DNA of 64,000 nucleotides from the NCBI RefSeq assembly GCF_000021945.1, contig NC_011831.1, positions 372,001-436,000 on the forward strand, written 5' to 3'. The notes beneath the pieces are model-generated. The model was given only the letters and a program-made list of their open reading frames with translations. It ran no database searches and was not told the origin of the DNA. Positions 17,261 through 27,357 of the stretch are shown one piece after another. Each line of letters opens with the position of its first letter. Position 1 is the first letter of the stretch. The position numbers and the translations under genes are program-made. Origin of the DNA: Chloroflexus aggregans DSM 9485. GTDB taxonomy: Bacteria > Chloroflexota > Chloroflexia > Chloroflexales > Chloroflexaceae.

Positions 17261-18181
17261 TTATCGCAGGACGACCGCTGCGTTTGGCAGACTCCATCCG
17301 GCGAATACGTCAGGATGGATGAGCGCAGCCAACAATTCTAAACTATCAACGATCCGTGGACCGGGTCGACTAAAATAGGCGTTGCCATCAACAACAAAGA
17401 CCCTACCATTGCGAACTGCCGGCAGCGCATACCAACCGGTACGTTGCGGTAAGAGAGCTTGCGCCTCAGCCACCGCCCGTTCGAGGGTAAAACCACACGG
17501 CATTACAACGATGACTTCCGGAGCACATACAATCACGTCTGGCCATGCTACGCGCTGTGCTCGTTCGCCGGCCACTCCTAACACCGGATGGCCACCGGCA
17601 ATAGTGACCAGCTCCGGGTTCCAATGCCCCGGCCCAAACACCGGATCAAGCCATTCCAAACAGGCAACCCGTGGACGATGCGATATGCGCGCTGTTTGCG
17701 CACGTACTCGTTCAACCCGCTCGTTCAGCGCCTGAACCAGAGCATCGGCCCGTTCGGGAACGCCCAGCGCCCGTCCAATCGCCTTGATCGAACCGAAAAT
17801 CCCGGCCAAACTGGTCGGTTCAAACGATAAAATGTGCGCCGTACCACCGGCCATCACCGACTCAACCTGCCGAAGAGGCACAGCACACACCTCGCAAAGG
17901 GCCTGGGTCAGGATCACATCGGGCTGGAGCGCATGCAACAACGCCATATCGAGTTGGTAGATCGAGAGGTCATTGCGTGCTCGCTCACGAACTGCTGTAT
18001 CGATTTCGGCGGAAGACACCGTCTCTGGTAGGTCGAGAACGCTCCGCGTTACTACCGGCAAACCGCGCACCGTCGGCGGATAGTCACATTCATGGGTCAC
18101 GCCGACCAGTTGGTCTTCAAGACCCAATGCACAGACGATTTCGGTTGTGCTCGGTAGCAGCGAGACAATCCGCATGGTCAT
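17261..18181 (-). CDS. BtuF-like cobalamin/metallophore-binding protein, apparently without signal peptide
   Basis: 306 residues. The N-terminus MRIVSLLPSTTEIVCALGLEDQLVGVTHECDYP (quoted as separate parts: RIVSLLPSTTEIVCALG; LVGVTHECDYP) is the standard start of the TroA/BtuF fold. QPDVILTQALCEVCAVP and LEWLDPVFGPGHWNPELV continue the cobalamin-binding-protein subgroup. The protein starts directly at the folded domain and lacks a signal peptide or lipobox, as is seen for many homologues annotated 'cobalamin-binding protein' outside ABC operons. No permease or ATPase is adjacent. A link to B12-dependent BchE in the same window is possible but not shown. Confidence 0.8.
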   Translation of the reverse strand: MTMRIVSLLPSTTEIVCALGLEDQLVGVTHECDYPPTVRGLPVVTRSVLDLPETVSSAEIDTAVRERARNDLSIYQLDMALLHALQPDVILTQALCEVCAVPLRQVESVMAGGTAHILSFEPTSLAGIFGSIKAIGRALGVPERADALVQALNERVERVRAQTARISHRPRVACLEWLDPVFGPGHWNPELVTIAGGHPVLGVAGERAQRVAWPDVIVCAPEVIVVMPCGFTLERAVAEAQALLPQRTGWYALPAVRNGRVFVVDGNAYFSRPGPRIVDSLELLAALIHPDVFAGWSLPNAAVVLR

Positions 18182-18244
18182 CCTGCCCGACGTGGTATGC
18201 TATTAGCTACAGCGTAGCATTCACGTGCATTGGTGTCAAGAATA

Positions 18245-19669
18245 TTATTCAATCGTAATGACCTTTAAAAAGTTGGTTGGCCCGTAGCGATACACCGGAT
18301 GCCCGCCACTCAGGACGATCAAATCACCGCGCCGGGCCATCCCCATATTACGCATCATCCGCACGATCTGCTGTTCCAGTTCGTCGAGTCGGTCACGCGC
18401 CTCAATCACAATGGGCGTCACACCCCAGTAGAGACTCGTGCGGCGTGCCGTCTCTTCGGTCGGGCAGAAGGCGAGGATCGGCACTTCAGGCCGGTAGTGG
18501 GAGACGAGCCGAGCACTTGCGCCGCTCTGGGTGAGCACCACGATAAAGCGCACCGGCAAGGTACTCGCAATAGTACACGCCGCAGCAGCAATTGCACGTG
18601 GAGTTGATTGTGAAGACACAACCGACCAGCGCGGTGTTGTGTGTGAATGATTACCGCTCAACGATGACTCGACAGCATCGGCAATCAGCGCCATCATCTG
18701 TACGGCTTCAATCGGGTACGCACCGGCTGCCGTCTCACCGCTGAGCATCACGGCGTCGGTACCGTCGAGAATCGCATTCGCCACATCGCTCGCTTCAGCG
18801 CGAGTTGGTCGTGGGTTGTGAATCATCGACTCGAGCATCTGAGTGGCGGTAATGACGGGCAACATCGCTAGATTAGCCGCAGCGATAATCTGCTTCTGTA
18901 CAATCGGTACCCGTTCGGGTGGCATTTCGACACCAAGATCACCACGGGCCACCATAATCCCGTCAGCTTCGGCTAAGATCTCAGGTAAAACTTCAAGCGC
19001 CTCCGGTCGTTCAATCTTGGCAATGACCGGCGTTTGTTTTCCGGCTCGACGAATGAACTCCTTCACCTCACGCACGTCACTGGCGCGGCGGACAAACGAC
19101 AACGCCACGAAATCCACACCCTGTTCGAGACCAAAGGCGAGATCGGCAAGATCTTTCTCGGTCGCGGCCGGCGCACTGACCCGTACACCCGGCAAATTGA
19201 TGCCCTGATGTTCGCGTAACTTTCCACCATGCACGACCTCGGTCTCAACTTCAGTGTCGGTATGGTTGATGACCACCAGCTCGATTAACCCATCCGACAA
19301 CAAAATCCGGTCTCGTGGCCGCACATCGAGTGGTAAGGCCCGGTAGGTGGTACTGACGCGCTGAGCATCACCGACGATCGGTTCGGTCGTGATTACAAAG
19401 CGCTGACCGGCAACCAGCTCGACCGGCTGACCGTTAATCAGTGGCCCGGTGCGAATCTTCGGTCCTTGTAAATCTTGGAGAATAGCGACATAGCGACCGG
19501 CTTCGGCAGCCGCTCGTCGCACCATCGCAATCCGCGCTGCGTGTTCGGCATGAGTACCATGTGAGAAGTTGAGACGGGCCACGTTCATTCCGGCACGAAT
19601 CAATCCGGCGATCCGTTCGGGGGTACTCGTCGCCGGCCCAAGCGTAGCAACAATTTTTGTCCGACGCAT
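18245..19669 (-). CDS. pyk: Pyruvate kinase
   Basis: 474 residues from the ATG at 19669, giving the classic start MRRTKIVATLGPATSTPERI; the open frame extends 60 codons further upstream but without protein character. Pyruvate kinase converts phosphoenolpyruvate and ADP to pyruvate and ATP. Motifs: LNFSHGTHAEH, LQDLQGPKIRTG, FVALSFVRRASDVREV, the active-site segment PVIAKIERPEALEVLPEI with catalytic Lys, GIMVARGDLGVEMP, and TRAEASDVANAILDGTDAVM. The C-terminal allosteric domain is present (HPVYRYGPTNFLKVITIE end). It is monocistronic by its flanking gaps. Confidence 0.96.
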   Translation of the reverse strand: MRRTKIVATLGPATSTPERIAGLIRAGMNVARLNFSHGTHAEHAARIAMVRRAAAEAGRYVAILQDLQGPKIRTGPLINGQPVELVAGQRFVITTEPIVGDAQRVSTTYRALPLDVRPRDRILLSDGLIELVVINHTDTEVETEVVHGGKLREHQGINLPGVRVSAPAATEKDLADLAFGLEQGVDFVALSFVRRASDVREVKEFIRRAGKQTPVIAKIERPEALEVLPEILAEADGIMVARGDLGVEMPPERVPIVQKQIIAAANLAMLPVITATQMLESMIHNPRPTRAEASDVANAILDGTDAVMLSGETAAGAYPIEAVQMMALIADAVESSLSGNHSHTTPRWSVVSSQSTPRAIAAAACTIASTLPVRFIVVLTQSGASARLVSHYRPEVPILAFCPTEETARRTSLYWGVTPIVIEARDRLDELEQQIVRMMRNMGMARRGDLIVLSGGHPVYRYGPTNFLKVITIE

Positions 19670-19950
19670 AACTCTACTCAATTCTAACTGCGTATGTTGG
19701 TTATCGAAATACGGGTATGCGTATACCTTCTTCAGCGGAGCCGTACCCGTATGACTCCCACATGCTGGTGAACGGTGTTGAAATAGGTACCCGCAGTCGT
19801 GTCTATAAGAACCGACAACTATCACCAGGCTGCGGCACATACCGAGCACACATTACGACACGACAACCGGCACGTCTCCCGCCACGTGTACATCACCGCG
19901 AGTATATGCGAGTCGCTCGATTTGTGCAAGGTTGTCAATGCAATTGTTCC

Positions 19951-20568
19951 CTATGGCCCAATTGTGACAAGCGGTGCAATCTGATTGAATAGCTTTTCAC
20001 CGATCCCACTTACTTCACGCAACTCATCAACACTGCGGTACGGCCCTTGGGTTTCGCGGCGAGCAATAATCCGTTCGGCGAGCGTCTTCCCAACACCCGG
20101 CAACTCCTCTAGATCGGAGGCAGTCGCCCGATTCAGATTAATCAGTTCGTTATCGGGACTGCGATCACTCTCCGCCGGCAGCGCCATCCGTTCCCCAGCG
20201 TATGGCACGCGAATATGCTGGCTATCTTGCACGAGCGCGGCGAGATTAATCCCATCGATGTCGGCCAATTCGGTAAGGCCTCCGGCAGCTTGCAACGCAT
20301 CGATCACACGCGATCCCGGCGGTAAGCGGTACACATCCGGTGCAACGACTGCCCCTGAGACATAAACGACCAGTGGTGAAGAGGTTGGCGTCGGTATCAC
20401 TTCATCCCACAATGGTTCGGGCGTCGTCTGCGCGGCAGTGGTCGTTGCCAACCATGCAGCGCGGGTTTCAGGGCCAAACGCGATTAACAAACCTCCGAGT
20501 AACGCACATGCTACCGCTAAGAGCCGTTGTGATCGCCGATACCACGGCGTCTCGCCATTCGTATTCAT
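19951..20568 (-). CDS. comEA: ComEA-like competence protein (SLBB plus helix-hairpin-helix)
   Basis: 205 residues. One N-terminal membrane span (about 15-33) is followed by a Thr/Pro-rich stalk. An SLBB domain spans about 64-125 (VYVSGAVVAPDVYRLPPGSR to QHIRVP). A C-terminal double helix-hairpin-helix follows (INLNRATASDLEELPGVGKT and REVSGIGEKLFNQI). This is the layout of ComEA, the membrane-anchored DNA receptor of natural transformation. No comEC or other competence gene is next to it, so its role in uptake is inferred from the family. Confidence 0.88.
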   Translation of the reverse strand: MNTNGETPWYRRSQRLLAVACALLGGLLIAFGPETRAAWLATTTAAQTTPEPLWDEVIPTPTSSPLVVYVSGAVVAPDVYRLPPGSRVIDALQAAGGLTELADIDGINLAALVQDSQHIRVPYAGERMALPAESDRSPDNELINLNRATASDLEELPGVGKTLAERIIARRETQGPYRSVDELREVSGIGEKLFNQIAPLVTIGP

Positions 20569-20664
20569 ACGCTACCTCCATCGCTTGTACCGTCTCACAA
20601 AAAACTGTCGTCATAAAGTAAACCGCAATCCATGCGCAAAAGACGCGCACATTTTTTCCAATAG

Positions 20665-20676
20665 AACGTTAACGTT
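20665..20676. promoter_or_regulatory. 12-bp perfect palindrome upstream of clpB
   Basis: AACGTTAACGTT at 20665-20676 is a perfect palindrome in the clpB leader, 68 bases before the start codon. A related AACGTTA occurs again just before the ribosome-binding site. No CIRCE element (TTAGCACTC-N9-GAGTGCTAA) is present, so HrcA control is not indicated. A role as repressor site is a suggestion only. Confidence 0.35.
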
Positions 20677-20743
20677 GTGCTATCGCGTCATAGATATCGA
20701 TTTGCTACAGTAACAGCAGCAGAAACGTTAAGGAGGTGGACGT

Positions 20744-23329
20744 ATGTCCTTCAATACCAATCGGTTTACGGAAAAATCGTATGAAGCGATCGCAGCAGCG
20801 CAGGCAGCGGCGGAACGGCTCGGTAATGCCGAAGTCCAACCCGAACACCTGCTCTATGCACTGCTCGATCAAAGTGACGGCGTTGTGCCAAAGGTGCTGG
20901 CCAAGCTGAACCTGCCGGTCGGTGCGATTAAGCAACAGATTAATAACGAAATTGCACGATTTCCACGCATAACGAGTGGCAGTGTCCAAGTGCAGCTTGG
21001 TTCGCGCTTGCGCACGGTGCTGGTTAAAGCCCACGACGAGCTAGCTCAATTCGGTGACGAATATGTCAGCACCGAACATTTGCTGTTGGCCATTCTCGAC
21101 CATGCCGGTGGTGCGGCTGAGCGTGTCCTCAAGCAGGCCGGTCTCACACGCGATAAGCTGTTGATGGCCCTGCGCGAGGTACGTGGTGCGCAACGGGTAA
21201 CCAGCCCTAATCCAGAAGGGACGTATGCGGCCCTTGAGCAGTACGGACGCGACCTGACCGAGCTGGCGGCACGCAACAAGCTCGATCCGGTGATCGGGCG
21301 TGATGAAGAGATTCGGCGCGTGATCCAGATTTTGTCGCGCCGTACTAAGAACAACCCGGTGCTGATCGGTGAGCCGGGCGTCGGTAAGACAGCAATTGTT
21401 GAGGGACTGGCTCAACGCATTGTGCGCGGTGACGTTCCCGAGTCGCTCAAGAACAAGCGGGTAATCGCGCTTGATCTCGGTGCTTTGATCGCGGGTGCGA
21501 AATATCGCGGCGAGTTTGAAGAGCGATTGAAAGCCGTGCTCAAAGAGATTCAAGAGCGCGACGATGTCATTCTGTTTGTCGATGAGCTACATACCGTCGT
21601 CGGGGCCGGCGCTGCCGAAGGCGCTATGGATGCCGGTAATATGCTCAAACCGATGTTGGCACGCGGTGAGTTGCATATGGTCGGCGCAACCACCCTCGAC
21701 GAGTATCGCAAGCATATCGAGAAGGATGCGGCCCTTGAACGACGGTTCCAGCCGGTGATGGTTGATCCGCCATCGGTCGAAGACACCATCTCGATCCTGC
21801 GCGGTCTCAAGGAGCGTTACGAGACGCACCACGGCGTGCGCATTACTGATGGTGCGATCATTGCCGCAGCGATGCTCTCGGATCGCTACATCTCCGACCG
21901 CTTTTTACCCGACAAGGCAATCGACCTGATCGACGAAGCGGCGGCCCGTCTGCGCATGGAGATTACCTCCGATCCGCAAGAGCTTGACGATCTGAAGCGG
22001 CGGATCATGCAGTTGGAGATCGAGCGGGAAGCGTTGCGCAAAGAGAAGGATCAGGCCAGCAAGGAGCGACTTGAGAAGCTTGAGCAAGAGTTAGCCAATC
22101 TGCGCGAACAGCGGTCGGCGCTGGAAGCTCAGATCCAGCGTGAACGGCAAGAGCTGGAGCGCATCCAGCAATTGAAGGAGAAGATCGAACAGACCCGCGC
22201 CGCTATCGAACAGGCGCAACGCCAGTACGATTACAACAAGGCGGCTGAATTGCAATACGGCACGCTTGTCAGCCTCGAACGTGAGTTACAAGCGGCAGAG
22301 GCTGCGTTAGGCGGACAAAATCGTCTGCTGCGGCAAGAGGTCACCGAGACCGACATCGCCGAAATTATCTCGAAGTGGACCGGTATCCCGGTGACCAAGC
22401 TGCTCGAAGGCGAACTTGAGAAGCTGGTACACATGGAAGAGCGCTTGCACCAGCGCGTTGTCGGCCAAGACGAGGCAGTTACTGCTGTCGCTAATGCGGT
22501 ACGCCGTGCCCGTGCCGGTTTGCAAGACCCGAACCGACCGTTGGGCAGTTTCCTCTTCCTTGGTCCGACCGGTGTCGGTAAGACCGAGCTGGCCCGTGCG
22601 CTGGCCGAGTTCCTCTTTGATGACGAGCAGGCGATGGTGCGGATCGACATGTCGGAGTACATGGAGAAGCACTCGGTCGCCCGCTTGATCGGTGCGCCGC
22701 CCGGCTATGTCGGCTATGATGAGGGTGGTCAGTTGACCGAGGCGGTACGGCGTAAACCGTACAGTGTTGTGCTATTCGATGAGATCGAGAAGGCGCATCC
22801 CGATGTCTTCAATGTCTTGCTGCAAGTGCTTGATGATGGCCGGTTGACCGATGGACAAGGTCGAGTGGTCAATTTTAAGAACACGGTCATCATTATGACA
22901 AGCAATATCGCCAGCGCGACTATTCAAGAGCTGGCACGGGCCGGAGCGCCGCAAGGCGAGATTCGGGCTGCGGTGATGGAAGAGCTGCGCAGTGTATTGC
23001 GGCCTGAGTTCTTAAACCGGATTGATGAAGTCATCGTCTTCTCGCCACTCAGCCGCGAACACATCGATCAGATCGTCGAGATCCAGCTCAACCGGCTACG
23101 CAAGTTGTTGGCCGACCGCAAGCTCAACTTGACGTTGACCGACGCCGCCCGTGCCCAGTTGGCTGCCGAAGGTTACGATCCGGTCTACGGTGCGCGTCCG
23201 CTCAAGCGGGTGATCCAGCAACGCATCCAGAACCCGCTGGCGTTGCAACTGTTGCAAGGCGCGTTCCCGGAAGGCAGCACGATCATCGTCGATGTTGAAA
23301 ACGGCAACTTCGTCTTCCGGCGCGGTTGA
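20744..23329 (+). CDS. clpB: ATP-dependent disaggregase ClpB
   Basis: 861 residues, the usual ClpB length. It is a hexameric AAA+ chaperone that solubilises aggregated proteins together with DnaK. Domains in order: Clp N domain (1-145), first AAA+ module with Walker [10 protein letters not shown] near 208 and [14 protein letters not shown]-type segment [11 protein letters not shown], a long coiled-coil middle domain (about 410-520, rich in Glu/Lys/Gln/Arg), and second AAA+ module with GPTGVGKTE near 611 and [12 protein letters not shown]. The coiled-coil insert separates it from ClpA and ClpC. A strong AAGGAGGTG ribosome-binding site precedes the ATG. Confidence 0.97.
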   Translation: MSFNTNRFTEKSYEAIAAAQAAAERLGNAEVQPEHLLYALLDQSDGVVPKVLAKLNLPVGAIKQQINNEIARFPRITSGSVQVQLGSRLRTVLVKAHDELAQFGDEYVSTEHLLLAILDHAGGAAERVLKQAGLTRDKLLMALREVRGAQRVTSPNPEGTYAALEQYGRDLTELAARNKLDPVIGRDEEIRRVIQILSRRTKNNPVLIGEPGVGKTAIVEGLAQRIVRGDVPESLKNKRVIALDLGALIAGAKYRGEFEERLKAVLKEIQERDDVILFVDELHTVVGAGAAEGAMDAGNMLKPMLARGELHMVGATTLDEYRKHIEKDAALERRFQPVMVDPPSVEDTISILRGLKERYETHHGVRITDGAIIAAAMLSDRYISDRFLPDKAIDLIDEAAARLRMEITSDPQELDDLKRRIMQLEIEREALRKEKDQASKERLEKLEQELANLREQRSALEAQIQRERQELERIQQLKEKIEQTRAAIEQAQRQYDYNKAAELQYGTLVSLERELQAAEAALGGQNRLLRQEVTETDIAEIISKWTGIPVTKLLEGELEKLVHMEERLHQRVVGQDEAVTAVANAVRRARAGLQDPNRPLGSFLFLGPTGVGKTELARALAEFLFDDEQAMVRIDMSEYMEKHSVARLIGAPPGYVGYDEGGQLTEAVRRKPYSVVLFDEIEKAHPDVFNVLLQVLDDGRLTDGQGRVVNFKNTVIIMTSNIASATIQELARAGAPQGEIRAAVMEELRSVLRPEFLNRIDEVIVFSPLSREHIDQIVEIQLNRLRKLLADRKLNLTLTDAARAQLAAEGYDPVYGARPLKRVIQQRIQNPLALQLLQGAFPEGSTIIVDVENGNFVFRRG

Positions 23330-23354
23330 TCGCGGTAGCGTAACAACGATGAGC

Positions 23355-23382
23355 GGGGCGAGGCAGTGCCTCGCCCCTCTTT
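23355..23382 (+). terminator. Intrinsic terminator of clpB
   Basis: GGGGCGAGGCA (23355-23365) and TGCCTCGCCCC (23367-23377) are perfect inverted copies, followed by TCTTT. It lies 26 bases after the clpB stop. The strong GC stem and T-rich tail fit a rho-independent terminator. Confidence 0.8.
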
Positions 23383-23396
23383 GCTCGCCGGTGTGG

Positions 23397-23402
23397 TATC
23401 AT
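23397..23402 (+). promoter_or_regulatory. Candidate -10 box for dnaG
   Basis: TATCAT preceded by TGG makes an extended -10 element between the clpB terminator and dnaG, 78 bases ahead of the dnaG ATG. No good -35 box is visible at 16-18 bases, which is tolerated by extended -10 promoters. Weak evidence. Confidence 0.35.
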
Positions 23403-23479
23403 TCTGAAACACTTAGAGGCATACCATCTACAGACCGGTCGTTTGCTGGTAGAACGCCACCCATCCTGTATGCACCACC

Positions 23480-25447
23480 ATGAGCGTCATCGATGATATT
23501 AAAGCCAATATTGACATCGTTGACCTGATCAACTCAATGGGAGTCGGGTTACGCCGCAGTGGTCGCAGCTTTGTTGGTTTTTGCCCGTTTCACCCCAACA
23601 CACGAACCCCAGCTTTTTACGTCTACCCAGACACCCAAAGTTTCTATTGCTTCGGATGCCACGCCGCCGGTACGGTATTCGACTTCGTAATGCGCAAACA
23701 GGGCATTGATTTCAAAGAGGCGCTGGAGCTATTGGCCGAGCGCGCCGGCATCCGGCTCGAACCCAAAAATGACGCACAACGCCAAGAAGATGCCCGCCGT
23801 GCTCGTCTCCTGGAGATCAACGGGATCGCTGCGCGCTACTTTAATTACGTGTTACTCAACCTCAGCCGCGGAGAGCCCGGCCGCGCCTACGTTGCACGCC
23901 GCGGGATCAATCAGGACGCAATTGATGCGTTTCAGATCGGCTATAGTCTCGATGAATGGGGCCATCTCTTTTCCTACCTCCACGATAAAAAGGGCTACAG
24001 TGTCGAAGACATCATTGCCGCCGGTCTCGCCATTCCCGGCGAGCGCGGACCGTATGACCGGTTTCGCAATCGGATCATCTTCCCGATCCGTAACGTGCGT
24101 GGTGAGGTCATCGGGTTCGGCGGGCGAGCATTAGGAGATGAGCAGCCTAAGTATTTAAATACACCGGAAACACCCCTCTTTAAGAAGAGTGAAGTGCTCT
24201 ACGGTCTCGATCTGGCTCGTGACGCGATCCGGGCTACCAACCGCGCGATTGTGGTGGAAGGGTATGTCGATGTGATTACTGCGCATCAGTACGGCTTTCG
24301 CAATGTAGTAGCGCCGCTGGGCACAGCTCTGAGTAAAGCGCATATTAACCAACTCAAGCGGTTGACCGATAACGTCTATTTAGCGCTTGATGCCGACGCC
24401 GCCGGCCAGAAAGCTACCCTCCGCGGCCTTGAAACGATTCGCACGACCGGTGAGGAAGAAGGTGAGGGGCGGATGGTAACAACCGCGCAGGGGATCGTTC
24501 GACTGGAGAACGATGTCACCATTCGTGTCATCCGATTACCGGCGGGGCGCGATCCCGACGAAGTGATTGCCGCCGATCCCAACCTCTGGCAGCAGTTGGT
24601 TGAACAAGCAGCACCGGTGATGGATTTCTACCTCGAGGCGTACACTGCCGGTCTCGATATGCACGACCCGATCCAGCAGCGACAAGCGATTGAACGGATC
24701 ATACCGCTTTTAAGCGAACTCGATGGTGCAGCGCAGCGGGTGTATGTTGCACGGGTGGAACAGATTACCGGTGTACGGAGCGAACTGATTGTCGATCTGC
24801 TGCGCGCACGAGTACAACCGGCACGTCGCAACGACCGCAGCCGGAACAAGCGTCCACTGTTACGACCGGAGGAACCGCCACTCCCTCCTACTCCCTCTCC
24901 ACCACTCGACGAACGCCGTCGCAAGACGGAGGCCTACCTGCTGGCCCTTGCCTTACGTTATCCGAGCGTCAATATTGCGATTGAGAAGCTCCTTGAGGAG
25001 TACCATGCCCGTTGTCGTGAGGCGGGCGAACTCTTTGGAGCCGGCGTCGAAGATCTGCTGGAAGAACCGCTCCATCAGGCAATTTGGCAGGCATATTTGG
25101 CAACGCCCCTTGACCAGCGTCCGACCGATCAGGAGAGTTTGCAAGCATGGATTGAAACGCTCGGCGAACCCTTGACCGGCGGAGCCAAGCCGTTGCTCGA
25201 GTTACTCGAACGTCGCCCTGATGATGTTCGCTTCCGCCACGAAGCCGAACAGTGTGCGCGGATCTTGCGCAAGGCCCAAGTTATGGAACGCATTCGGCGC
25301 TATAACGAACGGCTGCGCGAACTCGACAACGAAGAAGAGATGGAGCGCATTTTGCACCATCTCCGTGAACTGAGTACCTACGCCGAACAGATCACCCAGC
25401 CACGCCGGTCGAGTACATTTCCCGATTTACGTGATCTGCTAGGATAG
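23480..25447 (+). CDS. dnaG: DNA primase
   Basis: 655 residues. DnaG makes RNA primers at the replication fork. The N-terminal zinc ribbon reads CPFH near residue 36 and CFGC near 57 (CHC2 type). The catalytic core and TOPRIM domain follow: FGGRALGDEQPKYLNTPETP, VVEGYVDVITAHQYG near 260 and ALDADAAGQKATLRGLE near 305 with the acidic metal ligands. A Pro-rich hinge near 455-475 leads to a helical C-terminal domain that would bind DnaB. The rpoD or rpsU neighbours usual in other bacteria are absent. It follows clpB but is separated from it by a terminator. Confidence 0.96.
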   Translation: MSVIDDIKANIDIVDLINSMGVGLRRSGRSFVGFCPFHPNTRTPAFYVYPDTQSFYCFGCHAAGTVFDFVMRKQGIDFKEALELLAERAGIRLEPKNDAQRQEDARRARLLEINGIAARYFNYVLLNLSRGEPGRAYVARRGINQDAIDAFQIGYSLDEWGHLFSYLHDKKGYSVEDIIAAGLAIPGERGPYDRFRNRIIFPIRNVRGEVIGFGGRALGDEQPKYLNTPETPLFKKSEVLYGLDLARDAIRATNRAIVVEGYVDVITAHQYGFRNVVAPLGTALSKAHINQLKRLTDNVYLALDADAAGQKATLRGLETIRTTGEEEGEGRMVTTAQGIVRLENDVTIRVIRLPAGRDPDEVIAADPNLWQQLVEQAAPVMDFYLEAYTAGLDMHDPIQQRQAIERIIPLLSELDGAAQRVYVARVEQITGVRSELIVDLLRARVQPARRNDRSRNKRPLLRPEEPPLPPTPSPPLDERRRKTEAYLLALALRYPSVNIAIEKLLEEYHARCREAGELFGAGVEDLLEEPLHQAIWQAYLATPLDQRPTDQESLQAWIETLGEPLTGGAKPLLELLERRPDDVRFRHEAEQCARILRKAQVMERIRRYNERLRELDNEEEMERILHHLRELSTYAEQITQPRRSSTFPDLRDLLG

Positions 25448-25493
25448 GGGCAATGCAACGTTCCCACCGACGCGTTGTTCGCTCGCCTACCGT

Positions 25494-25532
25494 ATCATCC
25501 TCCTACAGCTTCCATTGCTGTAGGAGGATGAT
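25494..25532. terminator. 16-bp perfect inverted repeat between convergent dnaG and bchE
   Basis: ATCATCCTCCTACAGC (25494-25509) and GCTGTAGGAGGATGAT (25517-25532) are perfect inverted copies around a 7-base loop. It sits midway between two converging genes and would form the same hairpin from either strand. No T run follows on either side, so it may be a bidirectional terminator of the weak type or a 3'-end stabilising element. Confidence 0.65.
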
Positions 25533-25582
25533 CCTGACCACACCGCCAATGTTAACGTTCCGGGATCGTTTCGCTGATATTG

Positions 25583-27286
25583 CTACCCAATTGTTTGATT
25601 GAGGGACACTTCACGTGCGGTACGATCGCCATTGGCGCGGTGATTAGTCACACCGTTCGCGGATTCCATTCCATTCAAAGGCACTTCCAGCGGCAGATTG
25701 AGCGGGTTCTCGGCTTGCAGTTTAACCTCTTCGGGATCAATGCCGGGCGCCGCCCCGCCGAAGGTCGTATCGGCTTGCATCTCTTTGCGCCGCTTCATCT
25801 CGGCGATCTGCTCAGGCGTGAGTACCCGTGACTCATCGAAACCAAGATCGATCTCGAGTTGGGTCCCACGCATATGGACCCGCCCAAGGTCGTAGAAGCG
25901 GCGGGTAATCGTCGTTTGCATGAAGGCTCGGAGACAGCCGAGCATATAGCGCCGCTTGAACGGATCCTTGATGAAGGGGTATTCCAAAAACGCCTTCCGC
26001 ATGTAGAAGCGCGCATAGTTGCGCAACACGCCTTTGAGCACATCCTCGCGATCCATCGCTTCGGGCTTCATAATCGGGGTAACGAAATTGTACTTGGAGT
26101 AGTCACGTATCTCGACTTTATCGCCCAATTCCTCAAACAGCTCGGCAAATGGCCACGGCGTGTACATATTCCAGTTGGCCATATCCGGCTTCCAGTCGAG
26201 CACATAGCGATAGGTCTCTTCGATGGTCTCCGGCGTCTCGTTTTCCATGCCCATAATGAACTGGGCCTCGGCCACCATCCCGTGCTTCTTGATCAGCTCA
26301 ATTGCACGCTTATTCTGCTCAATCGTCGTCTGCTTGCGGAAGCGGTCGAGGTTCATTTGTGCTGCTGCCTCTGTGCCGAGCGAGATGTGAACCAGACCGG
26401 CAGCTCGCCAAAGTGGGAGAAGCGCTTCATCGCGGAGGATGTCGGTCACACGGGTATTGATACCCCAGTAAACAGGCAGTTTACGCCGGACCAACTCTTC
26501 GCACAGCGCTGTAAACTTCTTCCGATTGATCGTCGGCTCTTCATCGGCCAGAATGAAGAAACCAACCTTGTGATCGCGCACCAACGTCTCAATCTCATCA
26601 ACAAACTTTTGTGGGCTGCGCGAGCGATAGCGGCGCCAGAACTTCCACTGCGAGCAGAAGCGGCATGTAAACGGACAGCCACGGGCAAAGTTGGGCACGG
26701 CCACGCGCACGTTCAGGGGGACATAAATGTAGCGCTTCCAGTCGTAGAGGCTCCAATCGGGCGTAAGTTTATCGAGGTCGGCGATCGGGTCACGCGCCGG
26801 TGTTGCAACTACTTTGCCATCTTCGAGGTACGCGATGCCTTTGATCTTTGAACGATCGCGTCGATCGCTACCGGCGGCGATTGCCTGCATTAATTCGACA
26901 ATAATTTCTTCGCCTTCACCGCGCACAATGTAGTCAATCCACGGTGCCTCGGTTAAGACCTGCCCGTACATAAATGTTGGGTGGATCCCCCCCAGGATGA
27001 GGCGCGCATTGGGTAGTTCTTCACGCGCGATCTGGAGCGTCTCTTGCGCCTTGTAGATCATCGGGGTAATGGCCGTTGCCATCACCACATCTGGTCGGTT
27101 GTGGCGCAGAATAAGGCGTAGCTTATCGTTGGGCAAATCCTCTGTCATCGCATCAACGAAACGCAGGTTATCAAATCCCGCAGTCCGCAATGCGCCACCG
27201 ATGTACGCCACCCAACTTGGTGGCCAGAACCCGGCAATCTCAGCTCCACCGGCATGGTAGTTCGGTTGGATCATCATGATCCGCAT
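25583..27286 (-). CDS. bchE: Anaerobic Mg-protoporphyrin IX monomethyl ester cyclase BchE
   Basis: 567 residues from the ATG at 27286. BchE forms the isocyclic ring of bacteriochlorophyll without oxygen, using radical SAM chemistry and cobalamin. The N-terminal B12-binding-type domain begins MIQPNYHAGGAEIAGFWPPS, a BchE hallmark. The radical SAM cluster motif is CPFTCRFC (CxxxCxxC, about 202-209) within NFARGCPFTCRFCSQWKFWR. The C-terminal 60 residues are longer and Pro/Asn-rich compared with the core family. It lies 71 bases after bchJ on the same strand. A BtuF-like gene at 17261 might relate to its cofactor supply. Confidence 0.92.
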   Translation of the reverse strand: MRIMMIQPNYHAGGAEIAGFWPPSWVAYIGGALRTAGFDNLRFVDAMTEDLPNDKLRLILRHNRPDVVMATAITPMIYKAQETLQIAREELPNARLILGGIHPTFMYGQVLTEAPWIDYIVRGEGEEIIVELMQAIAAGSDRRDRSKIKGIAYLEDGKVVATPARDPIADLDKLTPDWSLYDWKRYIYVPLNVRVAVPNFARGCPFTCRFCSQWKFWRRYRSRSPQKFVDEIETLVRDHKVGFFILADEEPTINRKKFTALCEELVRRKLPVYWGINTRVTDILRDEALLPLWRAAGLVHISLGTEAAAQMNLDRFRKQTTIEQNKRAIELIKKHGMVAEAQFIMGMENETPETIEETYRYVLDWKPDMANWNMYTPWPFAELFEELGDKVEIRDYSKYNFVTPIMKPEAMDREDVLKGVLRNYARFYMRKAFLEYPFIKDPFKRRYMLGCLRAFMQTTITRRFYDLGRVHMRGTQLEIDLGFDESRVLTPEQIAEMKRRKEMQADTTFGGAAPGIDPEEVKLQAENPLNLPLEVPLNGMESANGVTNHRANGDRTAREVSLNQTIG

Positions 27287-27357
27287 GCGTAGCCTCTCTT
27301 CCTTACTGACAACCAACTTTGAACTACAAGCAAGAGAAAAACAAAACTCCCTTCTGA

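Noticed and set aside
25494-25532. A member of the GTAG palindrome family
   Set aside because: The inverted repeat is perfect, but its ends are ATCATCC and GGATGAT, not GTAG and CTAC. I treated it as a terminator-type element.
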